NCBI GenBank assembly: GCA_016204145.1
Contig: JACQLK010000022.1
Span: forward strand, 1-49,247
Direction: 5' to 3'
DNA: 49,247 nucleotides
From: Candidatus Pacearchaeota archaeon
Lineage (GTDB): Archaea; Nanobdellota; Nanobdellia; Pacearchaeales; GW2011-AR1
The translations under genes were made by a program, and so were the position numbers. The notes under the pieces were generated by a model. That model made no database searches. It was not told the DNA's origin and saw only the letters and a program-made list of their open reading frames with translations. The stretch's first letter is position 1, and each line of letters starts with the position of its first letter. Shown piece after piece: positions 1 to 8,087 of this stretch.

Positions 1-170
1 AAAAAATCCCCCGCCGCCCGCCCCTAAGAAGCAAAGATAAAATTATTTTTTAACCGAGTTATCTCGCGAAATTGCCCGCCGCCACCCCGATAAAGCAAAT
101 GTTAATCTATAACAAATTCTATTATTTATGATTGAGATTTTTACATTAGCCATTTTAAATAATCTCCAAT
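1..170 (+). repeat. Intergenic dispersed repeat, copy 1
   Basis: This gap has no credible gene. It holds C-rich tracts (CCCGCCGCCC and similar), then AAATGTTAATC, an AT-rich middle with ATTTATGATTGAG, and TTTACATTAGCCATTTT. The same order of motifs recurs in other gaps of this window (near 7.9, 28.0, 29.8 and 46.4 kb). The 5' edge is the window edge, so the copy may be truncated. Function unknown. Confidence 0.55.
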
Positions 171-253
171 TTGAATATCCCTTCTAAAATGAATAAATCT
201 TATTTATACAACCGGAAACTTCTTTTGATTAATTTTATATATTTGAAAATTCA

Positions 254-985
254 ATGTCTCTAATGGATAAAAAAGGTCAGCTGACGATTTTTATAATTCT
301 TGCGCTTGTTCTTGTCGGAGCGGTTGTTTTGTTTTTCGCGTTTCAAAATAATTTGATTCGGCAGCCGACAAATCCCGACGCAGGCAGGGTTCAAAATTTT
401 GTGCAGAACTGCATTAAACAAGAAGGAGAAGAAACAATTTATCAAACAGGGAAAAACGGGGGATATTTTTTCCCGCCAAATTTTTCTTTGCCGTCGGGAG
501 TTGCTATTTATTATGCAAACAACAAGAATTACGTTCCTTCAAAAAAACAAATTGAAGATGAAATTTCTTTTTTCATGAATGAGAAATTGTTTTTCTGCGC
601 GAGAAATTTTGCTGATTTTCCCGACTTGGAAATAACACAAGGGGAAATAAAAACACAAACAGATGTTCAAGATAATAAAGTCGTTTTCAATGTGAATTAT
701 CCGATAAGAATTTCAAAGGATAAAGATGTTTCTTTGCTTAATAATTTCAAGCAAGAAATTTCAATAAGGGCGGGAATTGTTTACGCCTCTGTCGCGGAAT
801 TTATGAGAAATAAAACAAGCGAAGGCATTTGCATTTCCTGCATGCTTGAAATTTCCGAGAAAAACGACTTGTATGTTGAAATGATGGATTACGACGAAAA
901 CACGACAATTTTTATCTTTAGAGATAAGAATTCAAAAATAAACAACGAGGATTTCACGTGGATTTTTGCGGAGAGGTATGGATAA
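254..985 (+). CDS. Class III signal peptide (type IV pilin-like) surface protein
   Basis: The 243-aa protein begins with a short basic stretch and KKGQLTIFIILA followed by about 18 hydrophobic residues. This is the archaeal class III (prepilin-type) signal architecture, in which a PibD/FlaK-like peptidase would cut after the Gly. The rest is a soluble ectodomain with paired Cys (CISC). It is a shorter paralogue of the 652-aa protein at 17435: both share GQLTIFII, a CI... Cys, a GGY segment about 70 residues in, PSK before a charged helix, and an ISK/ISR strand. Its stop overlaps the next gene, so the two are probably co-translated. ATG 254 is used; ATG 263 is an alternative. It is probably a filament subunit or membrane-anchored surface protein. 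The exact role is not known. Confidence 0.75.
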   Translation: MSLMDKKGQLTIFIILALVLVGAVVLFFAFQNNLIRQPTNPDAGRVQNFVQNCIKQEGEETIYQTGKNGGYFFPPNFSLPSGVAIYYANNKNYVPSKKQIEDEISFFMNEKLFFCARNFADFPDLEITQGEIKTQTDVQDNKVVFNVNYPIRISKDKDVSLLNNFKQEISIRAGIVYASVAEFMRNKTSEGICISCMLEISEKNDLYVEMMDYDENTTIFIFRDKNSKINNEDFTWIFAERYG

Positions 986-986
986 A

Positions 987-3107
987 ATGAAAATAAAAAA
1001 TAAAATATTTTTTGCGCTGATGGGAACGGTTTTAATTGCTAATTTGGTTTTAATTAGTGCAGAATTAACAGATTTAAGCAAGAGTTTGGATTTTAACGAT
1101 AACACCATAACTACATTTAGCTCTGACGGAATATCGTATGAAAAAACAGCCGATGGTGCTACAATAACATTCAAAGGCGGAGAGGTCACTGTTAAAGGAA
1201 ATTCTTTTGCAAACATAAAATCCGAAGAGGAAGCAAAACTTCCGTCTAAAATAAATCTTGACAAAGATGGAAAAGTCACAAACGCGGAATTCACAGTAAA
1301 TGAAAAAGGCGGGAATTATGTTTTTGGAAACACGCAGATTTATGCTCCGCCGAATTCAAGAGTTATGTTTGATGAAAAGACTGGAATTAGGATAAAAATT
1401 CCCGAAGGAAGCGAGATGAGCGATATTCCAAAACAAAAAGACATTTCAATCCCGTCTGAATATACGACGATAATTGAAGGAAATAATTACAAACTCCCAA
1501 ACAAGGCAGTTGTTAATGGGAAATTGGGATTTGATAAAAATGGGCAGGCGTTTGTTTCCCTTGACGACAAAACAATTGTAAATGGTGTTGAATTGACAAG
1601 CGGAATCAGTAAGCGTCCTCGGGAATACGGCGGAGAAGTTAATGTGTTTTTTGACGGACAAAAACATGAGGGGGACTATGCCTCTTTTGATTTGAAAAAT
1701 AAAAAGTTAATTTTATCCTCTGAAAAAAATGAAAATTTTATAACTAATTTTAATGGGGAAAATCCTTTTTTGAAAATTGACGAAGGAGATTATGTTACAG
1801 CAAAACCCTTGCCAGGAGGGGAAATTGAAATTCAGAATAGAGATGAAGAGGGACTGATTCCGAGGGTTACAACAAGAGGAAATTTTATTATAGATGAGGA
1901 TGGAAAATCAATATTTTATAAAGAAGAAGATTATTACAGGAAATTGGATGTTTTCCAAAAACTATTTTCTAATAGTAAGAGTACTACCACGTCTCCTATA
2001 GAACTTGATGTTTTTAATAAAGATGGTTTAAGCGCCTTTAAAAATAAAATACTTGTTGATAATTTTAATAGATTTATTTTTGATATACCCTCAAGTTCAC
2101 AGATTTTTTTTTCTTTTTTTTCAGAATCAGACTCACAAGTAATTAGTCTATCTAAGGTGGAAGGGATACCTTCTGTAGTATCCTCTTCAAGAATAAATTA
2201 TAACTATCCTTCTGAAGAAAGTTTAATTGCTTTAACTGGAAAAGAATTGATTTTCAGTGATGTTTCTCAAGGGGGCAAGGATTTACTTTTAGGAAGATTA
2301 AGGGATTATTGGGGAACTTTAACGCCCGAAACACAAGATTCTTTTAATCGGATTTCTTTTTTAAGCAGGTCTTCTTTCGAAGAACAATATAAACATATAA
2401 ATTTTGGGGAAAACCGGCCTATTGAATCTGTGGGGGCATTTGCAGGATTAAATGATATTGTTATTTCGCAAAATAGATTTGACTTTGAAACCTTTAGGCA
2501 CGAAGCGGCACATGAACTTCATTTATATGGGGTGGTCCATCAAAATGAAAAATATGCCCAGATAACCGATCAAATTAGTAAATTGCAGAATCAACTGGGA
2601 AGTTATGATAAAGAATTTGAAAATTTTGTCGCCGAATCCGATAAAAAAGGAATTTTTTGGCACGATACAGAACGTGGAACTTTTCTAAATTCTAAAATAA
2701 ATGAAATTGGAAATATAATAAGTTCTTTAGATTATGAGAAATGGGGTCTTATAGCTTCAGAAAAACAGTTATTTGATAATCAATGGAATTCTATTGTGGG
2801 AGAAAATTTTTACAACGGAGGAGTAGGAAAACTTGGAAAAGATGGCTATTGGAAATATAAAGATAATCCTTCTAGTAACGGTCCTGAACGAGGATTAATC
2901 ATGCCTTATGGTAGTTGGAATATCCATGAAGACGTCGCAACATTTGTTGGAGAAGTTAATAATCCTAAATTTTTTGCCCCTTTGATAAATCCAGACAGAC
3001 CTGATTACGACATTCGCTACAGACAAAAACTTGATTTATTGCATCAATATAAATTCATTTCTGACTCTGAATATAATAAAATTTTGGAGGTTGCGGGAGT
3101 AAAATAA
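987..3107 (+). CDS. Secreted HEAAH-motif zinc metalloprotease-like protein
   Basis: This protein of about 706 aa starts with a signal peptide or anchor (MKIKNKIFFALMGTVLIANL). The first ~330 residues are rich in short Gly/Asp turns and look like a beta-helical or beta-sandwich surface region. The last third contains RHEAAHELH, an HExxH zinc-binding and catalytic motif, and much later HEDVATFVGE, which could supply a downstream acidic ligand as in gluzincin-type peptidases. The ORF track starts at TTG 966. I prefer ATG 987 because GAGAGG lies about 10 nt upstream and the signal peptide is then clean; ATG 978, overlapping the previous stop, is also possible. The upstream pilin-like gene and this one form an operon. 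Substrate unknown; a host- or self-surface protein is an inference. Confidence 0.72.
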   Translation: MKIKNKIFFALMGTVLIANLVLISAELTDLSKSLDFNDNTITTFSSDGISYEKTADGATITFKGGEVTVKGNSFANIKSEEEAKLPSKINLDKDGKVTNAEFTVNEKGGNYVFGNTQIYAPPNSRVMFDEKTGIRIKIPEGSEMSDIPKQKDISIPSEYTTIIEGNNYKLPNKAVVNGKLGFDKNGQAFVSLDDKTIVNGVELTSGISKRPREYGGEVNVFFDGQKHEGDYASFDLKNKKLILSSEKNENFITNFNGENPFLKIDEGDYVTAKPLPGGEIEIQNRDEEGLIPRVTTRGNFIIDEDGKSIFYKEEDYYRKLDVFQKLFSNSKSTTTSPIELDVFNKDGLSAFKNKILVDNFNRFIFDIPSSSQIFFSFFSESDSQVISLSKVEGIPSVVSSSRINYNYPSEESLIALTGKELIFSDVSQGGKDLLLGRLRDYWGTLTPETQDSFNRISFLSRSSFEEQYKHINFGENRPIESVGAFAGLNDIVISQNRFDFETFRHEAAHELHLYGVVHQNEKYAQITDQISKLQNQLGSYDKEFENFVAESDKKGIFWHDTERGTFLNSKINEIGNIISSLDYEKWGLIASEKQLFDNQWNSIVGENFYNGGVGKLGKDGYWKYKDNPSSNGPERGLIMPYGSWNIHEDVATFVGEVNNPKFFAPLINPDRPDYDIRYRQKLDLLHQYKFISDSEYNKILEVAGVK

Positions 3108-3201
3108 AAATGATAAAAAATAAAATAACGCTTCCCCCACAGGAGTTCGATAAAATGAAAAATAAAATTTTTCAGCATAAAAGTAGGAAATTTTCAAAAT
3201 T

Positions 3202-3219
3202 GCCGACTAGGAAATCGGC
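3202..3219. other. Small inverted repeat in leader of 201-aa gene
   Basis: GCCGA and TCGGC flank an 8-nt loop, 28 nt upstream of the next start codon. No T-run follows, so it is not a clear terminator. The surrounding 140-nt gap holds nothing else I can name. Confidence 0.3.
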
Positions 3220-3246
3220 TCAAATAAATTTCAGAAGAAATTTATA

Positions 3247-3852
3247 ATGAACAAACAAATAATCTTTTTAATTTTTACAATGACTTTCTTAGCTTTTGCT
3301 TTTAACGTTTCCGCAATTCAGCAACCGTTAGTTTATTACAAATTAAATCTTGATTATAATTACGGAAACATAACAATAAATTCCAGCAGCATTGAACTTA
3401 GCAATAAAATTCTGGACAACAATTTTGGATTTTACACCGCAAGCGTTTTGGATTTTAATGGAAATTTAATTAATTTAACTTTTTTTGACGTTCCAAATCA
3501 AATTATTTACGATACCGTTGATTCAAACGGAACAATAAACGGCGGCGGACAATTGGAATTGAACCAAACAAATTTTGATATTTTTGTTCCTTATTATAAA
3601 AATGCGAGGGAAGTAAAAATTTACAATCAAAATTTAAGCGAATTGACAAAAATTGATGTGAGCGAGTTTTCAAAGGAAATACAGAAAGTTGAAAATGTTT
3701 CTAAAACTCCTGAAAGCGGAAAAGAAACAGGAAAAAAAGAAATTCCGACAGAAAGTTTAACGGATAAAATTGCGAAATACTGGTGGGCCTTGGTTATTGT
3801 GCTTGTAGTTCTAATTGGGTATTTGTTTTATTCTTTAACTGGAAAGAGGTAA
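3247..3852 (+). CDS. Single-pass anchored surface protein, unknown
   Basis: The 201-aa protein has a signal peptide (IFLIFTMTFLAFAFNVSA), an Asn-rich beta ectodomain of about 130 residues with several N-x-S/T sequons, a charged Lys/Glu linker, and a C-terminal membrane segment (WWALVIVLVVLIGYLFYSL) ending in KR. The topology is type I with the body outside the cell. It follows the metalloprotease-like gene on the same strand. AAATTTATAATG sits directly at the start, but I see no good Shine-Dalgarno. I do not recognise a named family. The layout resembles the anchored proteins at 42683 and 43273. Confidence 0.7.
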   Translation: MNKQIIFLIFTMTFLAFAFNVSAIQQPLVYYKLNLDYNYGNITINSSSIELSNKILDNNFGFYTASVLDFNGNLINLTFFDVPNQIIYDTVDSNGTINGGGQLELNQTNFDIFVPYYKNAREVKIYNQNLSELTKIDVSEFSKEIQKVENVSKTPESGKETGKKEIPTESLTDKIAKYWWALVIVLVVLIGYLFYSLTGKR

Positions 3853-3897
3853 TTTTTTCATGCAAATTCTTAAAAACACCGATTATTTATTTGCGTG

Positions 3898-4851
3898 ATG
3901 GAAGACGGGAATTATGAAAAACTTGTGCATTTGATTTCAAAATCCTCGAGTTTGCCAAGGGACGAAATAGAAAAAAAAGTTGTTGCAAAGAGGGAGAGAA
4001 TATCGGGATTGATAAGCAAGGAGGGCGCGGCGCAGATAATCGCCGCCGAACTCGGAGTGAGCTTGGACGGCGGAAAATTGAAAATAGACGAGCTTCTTTC
4101 GGGAATGAAAAAAGTCAATGTCGTCGGAAAAATTTTGAACATTTCTCCGGTAAGGAGTTTCACGACGAAAAATGGAAAAGAGGGAAAAGTAGTGAACTTG
4201 ATTGTTGCAGACGAAACATCAAACGTCAAAGTCGTTCTTTGGGATTTGAATCACATTGTAAAGATAGAGAAAAATGAAATTTCCCACGAAAGCGTCGTTG
4301 AAATAACCAACGGAATGATGAGGGAAAATGAACTGCATTTGGGAAATTTTTCCGAGATAAAACTGAGCGGCGAAGAAATTGGCGAGGTAAAGACCGCGAG
4401 AGTCGTGAAAGAAAAGAAAATCTCGGAACTGAACATGGGAGACAATGCGAAATTAAGGGCTTTCATCGTCCAGGCGTTTGAACCGAAGCCGTTCAACGTT
4501 TGCAAAGAATGCAGAAAAAAAGCGGTTCAGGAAGGGGATTATTTTACATGCGCCGAGCACGGAAAAACAATTCCCGAGAAAAGATTCCTCATGAATTTTG
4601 TCCTTGACGACGGAACAGGAACAATCCGCGCTGTGGCGTTTCATGAAAATTTGAAAAATCTCGGATTCGCCGATTTTGAAAATCCGGAGATTTTGGCAAG
4701 ACAGAGAGAGCAAATTCTCGGAAAAGAAATGTTTTTCTCGGGAAATGTGAGGATGAACAAATTTTTTAACAATCAGGAGTTTTCGATAAATGCGATAGAA
4801 GGAATAAACATTGACGAATTGATTGCGGTTGCCGGAAAAAATGGAATTTAA
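3898..4851 (+). CDS. rpa: Replication protein A (RPA) large subunit-like ssDNA-binding protein
   Basis: Archaeal RPA coats single-stranded DNA in replication, repair and recombination. The protein (317 aa from ATG 3898) has an N-terminal helical region, an OB-fold near residues 75-150 (VNVVGKILNISPVRSFTTKNG then a VKVVLWD strand), and a second OB-fold interrupted by a zinc ribbon with CKEC and CAEHG near residues 200-222. A further beta region (FLMNFVLDDGTGTIRAVAF) follows. The ORF track starts one codon earlier at GTG 3895; ATG 3898 is more likely. A TATA-like TCTTAAAAAC lies about 26 nt upstream, fitting a leaderless mRNA. The next gene overlaps its 3' end. radA is encoded about 900 bp downstream on the same strand, so this is a recombination/replication neighbourhood. 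Confidence 0.9.
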   Translation: MEDGNYEKLVHLISKSSSLPRDEIEKKVVAKRERISGLISKEGAAQIIAAELGVSLDGGKLKIDELLSGMKKVNVVGKILNISPVRSFTTKNGKEGKVVNLIVADETSNVKVVLWDLNHIVKIEKNEISHESVVEITNGMMRENELHLGNFSEIKLSGEEIGEVKTARVVKEKKISELNMGDNAKLRAFIVQAFEPKPFNVCKECRKKAVQEGDYFTCAEHGKTIPEKRFLMNFVLDDGTGTIRAVAFHENLKNLGFADFENPEILARQREQILGKEMFFSGNVRMNKFFNNQEFSINAIEGINIDELIAVAGKNGI

Positions 4852-5245
4852 AAAAATCGTGAAAATCCTAGGATTTTTCATGTATCCGATTTTGCTTTTT
4901 TTGTGGAATGTAATCATTACGTTGCTTGGTTTTTACGATTCTTTTCCGTGGCTTGACATTCCGATGCATTTCCTCGGCGGAATCGCGGTCGGTTACAGTT
5001 TTTTTCTGACGCTGAATTATCTTCAGGAAAGAGAGAATTTTCAGAACAAAAAAATTTACACGGCGGTTTTCGGCATAGCGCTTGTTTCTTTGATTGCGGT
5101 ATTTTGGGAATTTTACGAATTCGGAATGGATTATTTTTTCGGCTTGAATTACCAGCTGTCTGTAGCAGACACGATGCTTGATTTTTTTCTCGGGATTTTA
5201 GGAGGAGCGTTTGTCAATATGATTTTATTTTTGAAGGGCGATTAA
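4841..5245 (+). CDS. Multi-pass membrane protein, DUF2238/YjdF-like
   Basis: This protein of about 134 aa has four predicted membrane segments. Polar motifs sit in or near them: DIPMHFLGG, WEFYEFGMDYFFG and DTMLDFFLGILGG. This arrangement of Asp-His-Gly, Trp-Glu-x-x-Glu and DTxxD resembles the DUF2238 (YjdF) and VanZ-like membrane families, whose biochemical role is not settled. The ORF track starts at TTG 4823; ATG 4841 is better because it overlaps the RPA stop by 11 nt and removes an unlikely leader. It is translationally coupled to RPA, which may be accidental. Family assignment is moderate. Confidence 0.7.
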   Translation: MEFKKIVKILGFFMYPILLFLWNVIITLLGFYDSFPWLDIPMHFLGGIAVGYSFFLTLNYLQERENFQNKKIYTAVFGIALVSLIAVFWEFYEFGMDYFFGLNYQLSVADTMLDFFLGILGGAFVNMILFLKGD

Positions 5246-5259
5246 ATTAATTTTAAATT

Positions 5260-5430
5260 TGTCCCGCTGTCCGCTTTGAAAACTAGAGGAGAAGAAATTT
5301 GCTTCACTTTGCTCAGAGATTAATGGCTTCGCGCCAGATTTTATCAAGGCGCTCCGCGAAATAAAGCGGTTAACGTGAAAAACATCGCGAGTTTTTATTA
5401 TGGCGCTTTGATGTTAACATTCTTCTTGGC
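5260..5430 (+). repeat. Intergenic dispersed repeat, copy 2
   Basis: The 240-nt gap before the radA operon contains TTAATGGCTTCGCGCCAG, ATCAAGGCGCTCCGCGAAATAAA, GGTTAAC and finally GATGTTAACATTC. A close relative with the same blocks in the same order lies at 12930-13095. Both finish with the TTAACATT motif seen in the other intergenic repeats. No gene is evident. Confidence 0.65.
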
Positions 5431-5455
5431 AAAAACAATATTCTGAATCCGAATA

Positions 5456-5467
5456 ATCTTTATAAAG
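5456..5467 (+). promoter_or_regulatory. TATA box of radA operon
   Basis: ATCTTTATAAAG is centred about 26 nt upstream of ATG 5488, the expected TBP/TFB spacing for a leaderless archaeal transcript. Confidence 0.6.
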
Positions 5468-5487
5468 TTCTTTAATCAAAACTTTTT

Positions 5488-5769
5488 ATGGCGACGCCGA
5501 AAGAGGTATTCTATGGATTTCACGGGAGTGTCGAGAGAGGATTATTGAAGGATATCCTAAAAGATATGGATAAAATTTCGGGAATGCCTGTTCAAGAAAA
5601 AATGGATTTGGAAAAGATGTCCCGGCTGATAGAGTTTAGAGGCAATCCTGCGAGGTATCTTGTCAGAGATGTTCAAATGGAAAATCCAAACGGAAAAAAT
5701 GAAGTTGATTATACCTGTTATTTTGATGAAGATGGAACAATTAAAAAGAAAGAAGGATTGGAGTATTAA
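5488..5769 (+). CDS. Hypothetical protein, first gene of radA operon
   Basis: This is a 93-aa soluble protein with no signal peptide or membrane segment. The N-terminal half is predicted helical and charged (two amphipathic helices around residues 15-45), and the C-terminal part looks like a small beta hairpin ([20 protein letters not shown]). I do not recognise it. It starts at ATG 5488, 26 nt from a good TATA box, and ends 2 nt before radA. It is therefore the leader cistron of a radA transcript. Confidence 0.6.
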   Translation: MATPKEVFYGFHGSVERGLLKDILKDMDKISGMPVQEKMDLEKMSRLIEFRGNPARYLVRDVQMENPNGKNEVDYTCYFDEDGTIKKKEGLEY

Positions 5770-5771
5770 TC

Positions 5772-6782
5772 ATGGCGAAAAAAGTCGACGATTCCGATGA
5801 AGAAGTTGAAGAGAAAAAAATTGAAGAGGGAAAAGAGCCGCAGCTTACCGACCTTCCCGGAATCGGGCCGGCTGTGGCGGCAAAAATAGAGGCGGCTGGA
5901 ATTTATGATTTGATGTCTCTTGCGGTAATGTCTCCCGCGACGCTCGGGGATATCGCCGGCGTGGGTCCCGCAGTGGCGAGAAAGGCGATTCAAGCGGCGA
6001 GAAATATGCTAAATTTGGGATTTACCGACGGCGCGGAATACGCAAAGAAGAGGGAAAATATTATTTATATCACGACGGGAAGCAAAAATCTTGACTCTTT
6101 ACTCGGGGGAAAAGGCGTGGAAGGAAGAGCAATAACCGAGGCGTTCGGCGCGTATGGAAGCGGAAAAACGCAGGTTGGTTTGAGCTTGGCCGTGAATGTT
6201 CAACTTCCGCTGGAGCAGGGCGGAGCAAACGGAAAATGCGTTTTCATAGACACAGAGGGAACTTTCAGACCCGTGAGAATAAAGCAAATTGCGGAAAAAA
6301 TCGGCGCAAATTCCGAGAAGGTTTTAAAAAATATTTTCGTCGCGCGAGCGTTTAATTCGGATCATCAGATTCTTTTGCTTGAAAAAATCGGCGAAATGAT
6401 AAAGAACGGGGAGCCGATAAAACTTTTGATAATCGATTCTTTGACGGCGCATTTTCGAGCGGAATATGCGGGAAGGGGGCAATTGGCAGACAGGCAGCAG
6501 AAATTGAACAAATATCTTCATGATTTGATGAAATTGGCGGAGACATACAATCTCGCGGTTTACGTGACAAATCAGGTCATGGCGAATCCCGCGCAAATGT
6601 TCGGCGACCCAACGGTCGCAATCGGAGGAAACATCGTCGGACACGCAAGCACTTACAGGATTTATTTGCGACGCGGAAAACAGGGAAGCAGGGTCGCGAA
6701 GATGATTGACTCTCCAAATCTGCCTGAGAACGAAATTATTTTCTACCTTACCGAAGGCGGAGCAAAAGACGAGGGGGAATAA
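5772..6782 (+). CDS. radA: DNA repair and recombination protein RadA
   Basis: RadA is the archaeal RecA/Rad51 recombinase that forms filaments on ssDNA and catalyses strand exchange. After an acidic N-terminal tail, an HhH pair spans about residues 25-80 ([19 protein letters not shown] and [14 protein letters not shown]). The ATPase core has Walker A GAYGSGKT (126-133) and Walker B LLIID (218-222). The FRAEYAGRG and [15 protein letters not shown] segments and the DNA-binding loop region NPAQMFGD...GGNIVGHAS are present. Its 336 aa fit the family. Walker A reads GAYGSGKTQ where GEFGSGKTQ is usual. ATG 5772 lies 2 nt after the previous stop, and the next gene begins immediately after its TAA. 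Confidence 0.97.
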   Translation: MAKKVDDSDEEVEEKKIEEGKEPQLTDLPGIGPAVAAKIEAAGIYDLMSLAVMSPATLGDIAGVGPAVARKAIQAARNMLNLGFTDGAEYAKKRENIIYITTGSKNLDSLLGGKGVEGRAITEAFGAYGSGKTQVGLSLAVNVQLPLEQGGANGKCVFIDTEGTFRPVRIKQIAEKIGANSEKVLKNIFVARAFNSDHQILLLEKIGEMIKNGEPIKLLIIDSLTAHFRAEYAGRGQLADRQQKLNKYLHDLMKLAETYNLAVYVTNQVMANPAQMFGDPTVAIGGNIVGHASTYRIYLRRGKQGSRVAKMIDSPNLPENEIIFYLTEGGAKDEGE

Positions 6783-7175
6783 ATGACAATAGATTACAAA
6801 GTCGGCGGCACGAATATTGAAGCGGCAAGTTTGCCCTCAAGAGTTTATTTTGACGAGGAATGCAGAGAACTGTCGTCGATTTATGATACGAGAAACTGTC
6901 CGGATGAATACGTTCCAAGCACGCTCGGAGATGTTTATGCAGAAATTGGAGTTCAAAAATTTCTCGGTTTTTCAAAACTTAGCGGGAAGTTCGTCGGCGT
7001 TGAGAAGAATGAACTCTTGAATTTTTTAAAAGATTTTGCCGTTGGCGAATACGATTTCGGATTTGCGATGCGAAGCGGTTTTTTCAGAAGTTCGCAAATC
7101 AACGGGAGAGAAATTTTATTTCCGACGCCGTCTCTTTTGGAAAATCAAAAAGTCGGGAAGAGAAAAAGAAAATAA
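6783..7175 (+). CDS. Hypothetical protein, third gene of radA operon
   Basis: This 130-aa soluble protein begins directly after the radA stop (TAAATG), so it is probably translated by reinitiation or coupling. It has no signal peptide, membrane segment or cysteine cluster; the composition is mixed alpha/beta and the tail is basic (GKRKRK). I do not recognise a family. Its position makes it a candidate RadA-associated factor, but that is inference from gene order alone. Confidence 0.6.
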   Translation: MTIDYKVGGTNIEAASLPSRVYFDEECRELSSIYDTRNCPDEYVPSTLGDVYAEIGVQKFLGFSKLSGKFVGVEKNELLNFLKDFAVGEYDFGFAMRSGFFRSSQINGREILFPTPSLLENQKVGKRKRK

Positions 7176-7213
7176 ATCAAAATCTCCGCTTTATTTTTAC
7201 AATCTTTTACAAA

Positions 7214-7306
7214 TGCCCCCACGAGGAGTCGAACCCCGAACACAACCTGTTTGCAAGAATTTTTCCTTGCCGCAAGGTCGTATTATATCCGTTTAACTAT
7301 GAGGGC
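7214..7306 (-). tRNA. tRNA-Arg(GCG) with 21-nt intron
   Basis: The acceptor stem GCCCTCA/TGGGGGC closes with discriminator A. The D-arm is GTTA/TAAT. The anticodon stem is CGACC/GGTTG, with mature loop TTGCGGA after intron removal. The T-arm is CGGGG-TTCGACT-CCTCG. The anticodon GCG reads CGC/CGU arginine codons. No CCA is encoded. It lies between the radA operon and the Nudix gene, on the opposite strand. A TATA-like ATTTTATAAG is about 29 nt upstream (7331-7340). Confidence 0.88.
7249..7269 (-). other. Intron of tRNA-Arg(GCG), BHB type
   Basis: The intron sits at the canonical 37/38 position. Loop bases TTGC (32-35) pair with GCAA in the intron to give a perfect 4-bp central helix. This helix is flanked by 3-nt bulges GG|C and AC|A and an inner AAGGA/TTCTT helix. 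This is a textbook bulge-helix-bulge substrate for the archaeal splicing endonuclease. Confidence 0.85.
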
Positions 7307-7307
7307 T

Positions 7308-7340
7308 TAAAAATATAAATCGGGATTTCTCTTATAAAAT
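7308..7340. promoter_or_regulatory. Overlapping divergent promoters (tRNA-Arg / Nudix)
   Basis: The 35-nt gap holds two AT boxes. TTAAAAATATAAAT (7308-7320) is about 26 nt upstream of the Nudix ATG. CTTATAAAAT (7331-7340) is about 29 nt upstream of the tRNA 5' end on the other strand. Each transcript would start inside or beyond the other's TATA box. Confidence 0.5.
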
Positions 7341-7341
7341 T

Positions 7342-7854
7342 ATGCCTGCGAAGAAGATAAGCATAGAAAACGCGAAAGAGGACAAACTTTTCTATTTTGT
7401 CGCAAACGTTGTCGTTTATCGCGAGAGCGACGGGAGATGTCTGATTCTTAAGAGAGACGAAAGGGAGAAAGTTCATCCTGGAAAATACGCGGTTCCCGGA
7501 GGGAAACTTGAATGGAGAGACCTTGACATAAATAATCCGACGAGAATGAACGGAGAGGTTATTGATTTTGAAAATTCCGTCGAGGATTTATTAAAAAGAG
7601 AGGCAATGGAAGAGGCGGGAATAGAAATACAAGACGGACTTTTTTACATAAACAGCGTCGTGTTTGTAAGGCCCGACGGGGTTCCCGTAGTTTTGGTAAA
7701 ATTTGCCGCGAAATACAAATCGGGAGAAGTTGTTCTTGAAGAAAAGGGCTTCACCGATTACGCGTGGGTTAACGGCGAAGAAATTGAAAATTACGACTGC
7801 ATTGACGGAATAGAAGAAGAGATAAGAAAGACGATAAAATTATTTTCCAGATAA
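7342..7854 (+). CDS. Nudix hydrolase
   Basis: Nudix enzymes hydrolyse nucleoside diphosphate derivatives with a Mg-binding helix. In this 170-aa protein the signature is split: PGGKLEW at about residues 52-58 and REAMEEAG at about 91-98, with an insertion of about 20 residues (DLDINNPTRMNG...) between the Gly and the REx2EE helix. All key acidic residues are present, so it should be active. The strands around it (ANVVVYRESDGRCLILKR and AAKYKSGEVVLEEKGFTDYAWV) are typical. Substrate cannot be read from the sequence. The start is leaderless by TATA spacing. Confidence 0.88.
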   Translation: MPAKKISIENAKEDKLFYFVANVVVYRESDGRCLILKRDEREKVHPGKYAVPGGKLEWRDLDINNPTRMNGEVIDFENSVEDLLKREAMEEAGIEIQDGLFYINSVVFVRPDGVPVVLVKFAAKYKSGEVVLEEKGFTDYAWVNGEEIENYDCIDGIEEEIRKTIKLFSR

Positions 7855-7864
7855 ATTCATTTAT

Positions 7865-8020
7865 CTTCCAGTTTCCTTGGCTAATTTTACCCCCGCCCTC
7901 CCGCCCAACAAAACCAATGCTAATCTAAAAAAATCCGTTTGCCGTCTATTTTAACCTATAACTCCTTCCATTAATATACGATTGAGTTTTACATTAACAT
8001 TCTTTAAATGATTCTTATGC
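7865..8020 (+). repeat. Intergenic dispersed repeat, copy 3
   Basis: It reads CCCGCCCAACAAAACCAATG, then CTAATCTAAAAAAATCCG, TTTTAACCTATAACTCCTTCC, ATTAATATACGATTGAG and TTTTACATTAACATTC. It is very close to the copy at 46390-46530 over about 100 nt. It fills most of the gap between the 3' ends of the convergent Nudix and NDK genes. Confidence 0.7.
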
Positions 8021-8087
8021 AGAAATCCCTGCCGCCGCCAAAAATAAAACAAAATCAAACTCAATGCCATAATCTTAAAATTCCAAT

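Noticed and set aside
7036-7296. 86-codon ORF on + strand
   Set aside because: It overlaps the preceding gene in another frame and then reads antisense through tRNA-Arg(GCG).
7214-7306. Reading this tRNA as tRNA-Cys(GCA) from the TTGCAAA stretch
   Set aside because: That frame breaks the anticodon stem and the discriminator is A, not U; the BHB model with GCG fits all stems.
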